NCBI GenBank assembly: GCA_947630855.1
Contig: CANRJF010000003.1
Location: 1-64,000, forward strand
Reading direction: 5' to 3'
DNA from: an uncultured Lachnospiraceae bacterium
GTDB taxonomy: Bacteria > Bacillota > Clostridia > Lachnospirales > Lachnospiraceae
Length of the DNA stretch: 64,000 nt
Shown: positions 57,682 through 64,000 of the stretch, one piece after another
Layout: each line of letters starts with the position of its first letter
Numbering within the stretch: position 1 is the stretch's first letter
Made by a program: the position numbers and the translations under genes
The notes under the pieces: generated by a model
What the model saw: the letters and a program-made list of their open reading frames with translations, nothing else
Databases searched by the model: none
Told to the model about the DNA's origin: nothing

Positions 57682-58161
57682 ATGATGGAGGAAAATATGG
57701 AGGCAGTGAAGTTGTCTGATGCCGACGGAGTTTTAAACGAATTACTGGTAAAACTTTTTAAAGATATTGTGGAGATTGAGGAGAAATATCTGATTACAAA
57801 GGAATTCAGGGATATCAGTGTCAATGATATGCATGTTATAGAAGCTGTGGGAATAGAAGAGCCAAAAAGCATGTCAACGGTTGCCAAACTGCTAAATGTT
57901 ACCACGGGAACTCTTTCCAAAGCAATGGACGGGCTGGTGGAGAAAAAATACGTTTCCAAGGTCCGGGGCAGGAAGGATAAGCGTGTAGTATTTGCGTCTT
58001 TAACTGAAAAGGGAAAAAAAGCATACCGGCATCATGAAAGTTTTCACCGTAAGATGATAGAAAACGCCAAACGGGGGCTGAATGAGCAGGAGACAACCGT
58101 GTTAATATATTCCCTTGCAAAATTAAATGATTATTTCCATGAGATTTATGAGCAGCCTTAA
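57682..58161 (+). CDS. MarR family regulator (FabT-like by context)
   Basis: NDMHVIEAVGIEEPKSMSTVAKLLNVTTGTLSKAMDGLVEKKYVSKVRGRKDKRVVFASLTEKGKKA; last gene of the fab operon. Confidence 0.85.
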   Translation: MMEENMEAVKLSDADGVLNELLVKLFKDIVEIEEKYLITKEFRDISVNDMHVIEAVGIEEPKSMSTVAKLLNVTTGTLSKAMDGLVEKKYVSKVRGRKDKRVVFASLTEKGKKAYRHHESFHRKMIENAKRGLNEQETTVLIYSLAKLNDYFHEIYEQP

Positions 58162-58180
58162 AGGCTGCTCTTTAAATTTT
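58150..58180 (+). terminator. fab operon terminator
   Basis: GAGCAGCCTTAAAGGCTGCTCTTTAAATTTT. Confidence 0.8.
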
Positions 58181-58324
58181 CTAGTACAAAATTACTAAAA
58201 ATATTGAAATAAAAGATTGAAAATGGTATTATAGGAAGTGGATTAATAATGAAAACATATATAAATGTAGTTCCTTGTATATAAAAATATATGGTTTAAA
58301 TAATAAACTTTAAGGAGGCAGAAC

Positions 58325-58771
58325 ATGACAATAATGATATGGCTGGTCATAATGATTGTTTGCTTGCTGATTGAGGCGATTACCGTTGGACTGGCGACCA
58401 TATGGTTTGCGGCGGGGGCCCTGGCAGCCATCATTGTCTGTGCCCTTGGCATGGGGGCTTTGGGGCAGTGGCTGGTTTTCTTTGCTGTATCCATGGTGCT
58501 GCTGATATTTACAAGACCGTTGGCGGTAAAGTATATTAATGCCAAAAAAGTTACCACCAACTATGAGGATGCCATAGGAAGGACGGTTCAGATAACGGAA
58601 CAGGTTGACAATATAAAAGGGACGGGTACAGCCGTTTTAAATGGCCAGGAGTGGACTGCCAGAAGCTGGCAGGAGGATAAAGTTCTGGAAAAAGATACAC
58701 TGGCAAAGGTATTGGAAGTGACAGGAGTGAGGCTTATCGTGGCTCCGGTAGAGCAGGATGCAGGAGAATAA
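58325..58771 (+). CDS. NfeD-like membrane protein
   Basis: N-terminal TM bundle and C-terminal OB-like domain IGRTVQITEQVDNIKGTGTAVLNGQEWTARS. Confidence 0.85.
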   Translation: MTIMIWLVIMIVCLLIEAITVGLATIWFAAGALAAIIVCALGMGALGQWLVFFAVSMVLLIFTRPLAVKYINAKKVTTNYEDAIGRTVQITEQVDNIKGTGTAVLNGQEWTARSWQEDKVLEKDTLAKVLEVTGVRLIVAPVEQDAGE

Positions 58772-58813
58772 AATACGAATAATACATTGGATAAGTGTTG
58801 AAAGGAGAATACG

Positions 58814-60628
58814 GTGGCGAATATAAACAATAACGCAAACAGAAAAAAGAAAGGCCTGCAACTGGTGGGAAAACTGATGCTGGTTGTGGCAATTCCTTTG
58901 GTATTGATTGTATTTCTTGGTTGTCTCATAGGCGTTTCTGAGATTAATAATGTAGGGGAAGCCTTGATTAAGAATGAACTTCAGACTGCTTCCTATGCAT
59001 TCAGGACGCAGATGGACATACTTTCTAAGGAAGATTTTGTTTATCAGGACGGAGTGCTTTACAAGGGTGACGTAAATATAACGGAAAATGAAAAATTTTT
59101 GGAGAGTTTTCATGAAGAGACAGGTGTGGAGGTTACCATTATCTTAGAGGATAACCGTTGTGCTACTACCATGGTAGATGCACAAGGCAATAATATGAAG
59201 GATCAGAAGATTTCTGCGGATGTGTATGAAAAGCTTCAGCAGGGAGAAATTGTCTACATACCTTCCTTGAAAATCGGCAACAGGGAATATTCCGTATATT
59301 ATGTACCTATGACAAATTCTAAAGGGGAGATTTACGGAAGTATTTTTACCGGTTACAGCAAAGCGTCTTTGCTGCAAATGACCAGGGAAGCGATTTTTAA
59401 ACTGGTAGGGGCTATGTGTGCCATTGCAATTATCTGTGTTGTTGTGGTAATGGTTGTTGTCCGTTCCATCGGAAAAATATTAGGGCAGACAATTAATCAT
59501 ATGGAAAATGTAGCGGATGGTTCATTAAATGTGGCAGTACGCACAAACCTTATGTCCAGAGGGGATGAATTAGGAGCGGTTGCCCGTGCCATGCAGAATC
59601 TTATTGGCAGCTTAAAGGAGATTATCCAGAATATTATCACCACATCTTCGGAACTGGATGGATTTTCCAATGAATTTCAAAGTTCATTTGAAAATATTCG
59701 TAATTCTATTGACAATGTAAATCAGGCAGTAAACGAAATCGCAAACGGGGCAACCCAGCAGGCAGGGGATGTGCAGCATGCAAATACGGCTGTGATAGAG
59801 ATGGGAGAGGCCATTGACGCCACATCCCAGAATGTTTCTTCTTTGTCCGAAAGTGCCCAGAAGATGAGTGATTACAACAAGGCAGCCAATGCCAATCTGG
59901 AAGAACTTCTTGAGATTAGCCAGAGAACAAATTCTTCCGTGGATGAAGTACAGCATCAGACTAACGAGACAAACCATTCCGCACTGGAGATTCAGGAGGC
60001 AACGAACCTGATTGCCGATATTGCAAACCAGACCAATCTGTTGTCCTTAAATGCCAGCATTGAGGCGGCAAGGGCAGGAGAACAGGGCAAAGGTTTTGCG
60101 GTTGTGGCAACAGAAATCCGTAATCTGGCAGACCAGAGCCGGGAATCCGCAGAAAAGATTTCCAGTGTAGTGAATATATTAATCAGCAATTCCAACCGCA
60201 GCGTTGCCACCATGGGCAATGTCATGGAAATTATTAAAGAGCAGAACCAGAAACTGCAGGATACTTTAAATATGTTCCATGAGTTAAATAATGAAATCAC
60301 CATAGTAAGAGGCGCCATCGACAATATTACAGGCAGGGTAGAGGGCCTGGGCACTCTGAAAGCAAATGTACTGGATGTGCTGGAAGGTCTTTCGGCTATT
60401 TCCGAACAATATGCCGCAAGCACGGAGGAGACATCTGCGTCCATGATAGAGTTAAATGAAGTGGTAAACCGGTGTTCTTCGGAGACAGAAGATTTGATAA
60501 CTTTATCAGGAGAATTAAAAGACAGTACCACAAGATTTACGCTGGATACTGTTAAGGAAGCAGTACAGAATACAATTGAATTGGATGAAGACGGCAAGAA
60601 AGAGGAAACTGAAGAACAAAATCCGTAA
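58814..60628 (+). CDS. Methyl-accepting chemotaxis protein (GTG start)
   Basis: Two TM with sensor domain, [54 protein letters not shown]. Confidence 0.95.
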   Translation: MANINNNANRKKKGLQLVGKLMLVVAIPLVLIVFLGCLIGVSEINNVGEALIKNELQTASYAFRTQMDILSKEDFVYQDGVLYKGDVNITENEKFLESFHEETGVEVTIILEDNRCATTMVDAQGNNMKDQKISADVYEKLQQGEIVYIPSLKIGNREYSVYYVPMTNSKGEIYGSIFTGYSKASLLQMTREAIFKLVGAMCAIAIICVVVVMVVVRSIGKILGQTINHMENVADGSLNVAVRTNLMSRGDELGAVARAMQNLIGSLKEIIQNIITTSSELDGFSNEFQSSFENIRNSIDNVNQAVNEIANGATQQAGDVQHANTAVIEMGEAIDATSQNVSSLSESAQKMSDYNKAANANLEELLEISQRTNSSVDEVQHQTNETNHSALEIQEATNLIADIANQTNLLSLNASIEAARAGEQGKGFAVVATEIRNLADQSRESAEKISSVVNILISNSNRSVATMGNVMEIIKEQNQKLQDTLNMFHELNNEITIVRGAIDNITGRVEGLGTLKANVLDVLEGLSAISEQYAASTEETSASMIELNEVVNRCSSETEDLITLSGELKDSTTRFTLDTVKEAVQNTIELDEDGKKEETEEQNP

Positions 60629-60657
60629 AAATCAGAATAATAAACAGTGTACGTGAA

Positions 60658-60693
60658 AAAAGAGGGATTCCGTGATTGGGGATTCCTCTTTCC
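60658..60693. terminator. Rho-independent terminator
   Basis: AAAGAGGGATTCC...GGGATTCCTCTTT. Confidence 0.65.
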
Positions 60694-60791
60694 TAAGTGA
60701 GGAATGTATAATAAGATAAGAAAAAAATAAGTTACTTTTAAGAATTTATTCATGGAAAAGACACAAGCATTCGTTATAAGTAGTTTAGCGG

Positions 60792-62270
60792 ATGAAAATT
60801 GATTTGAGGGCAGAGTGTATGGATACAAAAGGGCAGCCTGGAGGAGGGCATTACAACGATGCCAGGTATTGGCAGATTGGTTTCTTTTCATTGAATAATG
60901 CGGCGACAAACTTATACCTGGCGTTAATGGGGTATATTTCTTATTATGCAAATTCTATTGCAGGGTTTAGCGTGATGCTGGTTTCTTGTATTCTAACGGG
61001 AATGAATATATTTGATGCCGTTACAGACCCCATAGTGGGTTTTTTGCTGGACCGCTCGAAAGGGAGATTTGGGAAATTCCGTCCTTTTATGCTGGCGGGA
61101 AATGTGATTATGGCGATTAGTGCCGTACTTTTGCATTTTACTACCCATGAAGTAAATAAATATGTTAGGATTCCGTATTTTGTGATAATATATGGGCTGT
61201 TTGTGGTGGGTTTTACATTTCAGACGGTGGTGGCAAAATCGGGGCAGACGATTCTTACGGATAATCCAAAACAAAGGCCCGTGTCCACATATTTTGATTC
61301 CATGTTTGTTATGGCGGCATATGGGGGTACGGCGGTTTTTGTGGCAAATTATCTTGTGCCTAAATATGGAGGGTTTACAAGTAAAGGTTTGTTTCAGGAA
61401 TATGTAATATGGGTGGTGGCGGTATCCTTTATTTGCACGGTTTTGGCAATGATTGGAATTGCATCCAAGGATAAAGACAGCATGATAAGAAGGCAGAGCA
61501 ACGTGCAGAAAGTCAGGATACGGGATTACTGGGAGATAATACGCCATAATAAGCCTATACGCGTGCTGATTGTGGCGGCGTGCACCAATAAATTTGCAGC
61601 CACGGTATATTCCCATACTACTGTGGGAGTTATGCTTTTTGGCATTCTTATGAATAATTATGCCATAGCGGGTCTGATTGGCATTGTGACGGCGCTGCCC
61701 ACCATGATTGTAGTGAGCCTGGGAATACGTGTGGCACAAAAAATGGGACAGAAACGGGCGCTTGTATGGTTTACCACCTTTGGCATTATTTTTCAGTTGA
61801 TTATGACGGTCATACTAATGCAGGAAAATATTACTACGGTAAGTTTTAATCCCCGGCGCATAAACAGTATTACATTCTGGTTTGTTTTAGTTTATATATT
61901 GCTGAACGGATGCAAATCCATAACAAATAATATGGTAGTTCCTATGATAGCGGATTGTTCTGATTATGAGAGATACCGCAGCGGGAAATTTGTGCCGGGA
62001 TTGATGGGGGCTTTGTTTTCTTTTGTAGACAAAGCATTTGCCGCCCTGGGAACAGCATTTGTGGGGGTTGTGATGCTGGTCATGGGTTACAACCACCGGT
62101 TTCCTCAGATTGGGGATGAACTGACTTTGGAGTTAAAGTGGACAACATTGTTTTTATACTGCGGTATACCCATTATTGGCTGGGTATGCTCTGTAAGTTC
62201 CATGAAATTTTATGAATTGGATAAAAAGAAAATGTTTGAGGTAACAAAACATTTAAGGAGGAAACGATGA
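60792..62270 (+). CDS. MFS (GPH/sugar-cation symporter-like) transporter
   Basis: TGMNIFDAVTDPIVGFLLDRSKGRFGKFRPFMLAGN; 12 TM segments. Confidence 0.88.
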   Translation: MKIDLRAECMDTKGQPGGGHYNDARYWQIGFFSLNNAATNLYLALMGYISYYANSIAGFSVMLVSCILTGMNIFDAVTDPIVGFLLDRSKGRFGKFRPFMLAGNVIMAISAVLLHFTTHEVNKYVRIPYFVIIYGLFVVGFTFQTVVAKSGQTILTDNPKQRPVSTYFDSMFVMAAYGGTAVFVANYLVPKYGGFTSKGLFQEYVIWVVAVSFICTVLAMIGIASKDKDSMIRRQSNVQKVRIRDYWEIIRHNKPIRVLIVAACTNKFAATVYSHTTVGVMLFGILMNNYAIAGLIGIVTALPTMIVVSLGIRVAQKMGQKRALVWFTTFGIIFQLIMTVILMQENITTVSFNPRRINSITFWFVLVYILLNGCKSITNNMVVPMIADCSDYERYRSGKFVPGLMGALFSFVDKAFAALGTAFVGVVMLVMGYNHRFPQIGDELTLELKWTTLFLYCGIPIIGWVCSVSSMKFYELDKKKMFEVTKHLRRKR

Positions 62271-63202
62271 AAATTGTTTTTCTGGATGCAAAATCCATCG
62301 GTGATGACTTGGATTTGTCAGGATACGACGAACTTGGAAAAGTGGTAAAATATGACTTTTCTACCGATGATGAGATTCCGGGGAGGGTAGAGGATGCGGA
62401 GGTAGTAGTCACCAATAAAGCAAATATCAATGAGGCAACGGTAGGCGGCGCACACAAACTGAAAGTAGTATGTGTCACGGCTACGGGAACAAATAACCTG
62501 GATAAGAAGTACCTGGAAGAGAGAGGGATTATCTGGCATAATGTGGCAGGCTACTCCACGGAATCCGTGGCGCAGCATACATTTGCCATGTTGTTTTTTC
62601 TGCTGGAAAAGCTGCGGTACTATGATGATTATGTGAAAGACGAACGGTACGTGAATGATAAGATTTTCACCCATTTTGAGAAGCAGTTTTTCCAGATAGC
62701 AGGAAAGACCTGGGGGATTGTGGGGCTTGGCAATATCGGAAAGCGGGTGGCGGACATTGCCAGGGCATTTGGCTGCCGCATAATATATTATTCCACCTCC
62801 GGTAAAAATCATAATAAAGAGTATGAGGAAGTGGATTTTGATACCCTGCTTAAGCAGTCAGATATTTTGTCGGTACACGCTCCCTTAAATGAACACACGG
62901 AAGGATTAATGGATAGGGATGCATTTAGAAGAATGAAATCATCTGCAATTTTTATCAACGTGGGAAGAGGGCCTATTGTAAATGAGGGGGATTTGGCGGA
63001 GGCCCTTAAGAAAGGTGAGATTGCAGGGGCAGGTCTTGATGTGCTGTCCGCGGAGCCTATGAGCAGGGATAATCCCTTAAGGCAGATTAAGGACAGTGAC
63101 AGGCTTTTGATAACTCCCCATATTGCCTGGGCAAGCGTGGAGGCAAGAAAGAAACTTATGGATACTGTGTTGGAGCAGATTCGCACATCCATAAGCCAGT
63201 AG
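62267..63202 (+). CDS. D-2-hydroxyacid dehydrogenase
   Basis: TWGIVGLGNIGKRVADIARAFGCRIIYYSTSGK; FINVGRGPIVNEGDLAEALKKGEIAGAGLDVLSAEP. Confidence 0.93.
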   Translation: MKIVFLDAKSIGDDLDLSGYDELGKVVKYDFSTDDEIPGRVEDAEVVVTNKANINEATVGGAHKLKVVCVTATGTNNLDKKYLEERGIIWHNVAGYSTESVAQHTFAMLFFLLEKLRYYDDYVKDERYVNDKIFTHFEKQFFQIAGKTWGIVGLGNIGKRVADIARAFGCRIIYYSTSGKNHNKEYEEVDFDTLLKQSDILSVHAPLNEHTEGLMDRDAFRRMKSSAIFINVGRGPIVNEGDLAEALKKGEIAGAGLDVLSAEPMSRDNPLRQIKDSDRLLITPHIAWASVEARKKLMDTVLEQIRTSISQ

Positions 63203-63229
63203 GGAGGATGTAATACTTCTGCACATAAA

Positions 63230-63262
63230 AATGCCGGAAGAGGTCTATCATCTCTTCCGGTA
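63230..63262. terminator. Bidirectional hairpin terminator
   Basis: TGCCGGAAGAGGTCTATCATCTCTTCCGGTA. Confidence 0.7.
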
Positions 63263-63268
63263 TGCATG

Positions 63269-64000
63269 TTAGATTTTCTGGCTGGTAAGGCTGCTGTGGT
63301 AGTCCTGATTTCCAAGATGGTTTACCAGGGCGTTTAGGGCTGCCCTTTTTTCCCGGGGGGTACGTTCTCTTTGGAAAAAGTAAGCTATATCCCTTAAAAT
63401 ACGGTAATAATCGTTCTGGGCAGTATAGAAGCGGTCCATAAAACTTTCACAGGAGGTTAAGGAAGGCTTCCAGGGGTTTGTCCAGGGATGATGTTCCAAA
63501 TTCAGAGGATCTTCATGGTATATAATGGTGTCGCTGGACAGCATAGGGGATAAAAAGGCATATCCGGGAAAAACAGACTCGATTCGGCGCACCAGTATTT
63601 TTTTGTATCCGCTGGAATCGTACAAAAGTTTACAGCATGTCTGTGTGGAATGAATGGAGGCTTTAATCATTGCCCTGTTTATGCTTAGAGTGGGGAATGC
63701 CTTTTTATATGCGTAAGTCAGCATGGTGGAAATAACTGCCAGTTGTTCTTTGGATATATGGATGCATTCTGCAGTGTGAAATTCGCTGGGAAGCCTTTTG
63801 TGAAATTCCCACAGCAGAGTAGTATCAATATCTGTTTCTAAGGCAATGTGGCGTCCTAAATATTCTTTTTTCCTGGGATGGAATCCTGCCCTGGCATAGA
63901 CATAAGGATGGCAGGCACAGTCTAGTAAGTAATGCCCCATAAATCCAAAGACATAGGTTTGTGCGATTTTTTCCTGATTTGGGTCATGGAAGATTTCAGG
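63269..64000 (-). CDS. Zinc-dependent phospholipase C-like protein, partial (runs off window end)
   Basis: Frame stays open through 64000: PEIFHDPNQEKIAQTYVFGFMGHYLLDCACHPYVYARAGF. Confidence 0.7.
   Translation of the reverse strand, partial: PEIFHDPNQEKIAQTYVFGFMGHYLLDCACHPYVYARAGFHPRKKEYLGRHIALETDIDTTLLWEFHKRLPSEFHTAECIHISKEQLAVISTMLTYAYKKAFPTLSINRAMIKASIHSTQTCCKLLYDSSGYKKILVRRIESVFPGYAFLSPMLSSDTIIYHEDPLNLEHHPWTNPWKPSLTSCESFMDRFYTAQNDYYRILRDIAYFFQRERTPREKRAALNALVNHLGNQDYHSSLTSQKI

Noticed and set aside
59992-60951. 319-aa minus-strand ORF opposite the MCP
   Set aside because: Antisense shadow of a clear methyl-accepting chemotaxis protein; Ser/Phe-rich with no domain.
60993-61739. 248-aa minus-strand ORF opposite the MFS transporter
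   Set aside because: His/Tyr-rich antisense shadow, no start context and no recognisable domain.
1-64000. tRNA, rRNA, CRISPR arrays, complete IS elements
   Set aside because: None recognised by reading the sequence; a tRNAscan/ISfinder/CRISPR search would be needed to exclude them formally.

Overview
The window looks like a chromosomal segment of a low-GC Firmicute, probably a Lachnospiraceae-type Clostridium (inference from gene content and protein style; no database search was run). It starts in a string of accessory genes: a KTR-like protein, CPBP protease and TetR; DUF1349; Fic; nitroreductase; two GHKL/LytTR signalling loci; small regulators; a Xer-like recombinase; and an RR/ABC/HK module. 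It continues through MATE/MarR, PadR/HXXEE and ABC-2 exporter loci and an mntP gene behind a yybP-ykoY-type Mn riboswitch. It ends in a type II fatty-acid synthesis operon (acpP-fabK-fabD-fabG-fabF-fabZ-accDA-fabH-marR), followed by NfeD, an MCP, an MFS transporter, a 2-hydroxyacid dehydrogenase and a zinc-dependent phospholipase C-like gene.

The most unusual part is ~39.5-47.9 kb, which looks like a decayed duplication of one module. The module contains a ribbon-helix-helix (RHH) protein, an Ig-like (Big_2) secreted protein and an O-antigen-ligase-like membrane protein. Two promoters there carry the same palindrome GGTTCACTGAACC inside the -35/-10 spacer. The region also holds a second copy of an unannotated ~31-aa holin-like type I toxin-antitoxin locus (first copy at ~4.0 kb), a relic of a third copy, and a RelB-YoeB pair collapsed by an internal deletion.

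Other notable signals are three FabT-like boxes at exact 16-bp spacing over the acpP promoter, an AccD-AccA fusion with accB and accC absent from the operon, and a perfect MarR double operator on a consensus promoter. No tRNA, rRNA, CRISPR array or complete IS element was recognised.
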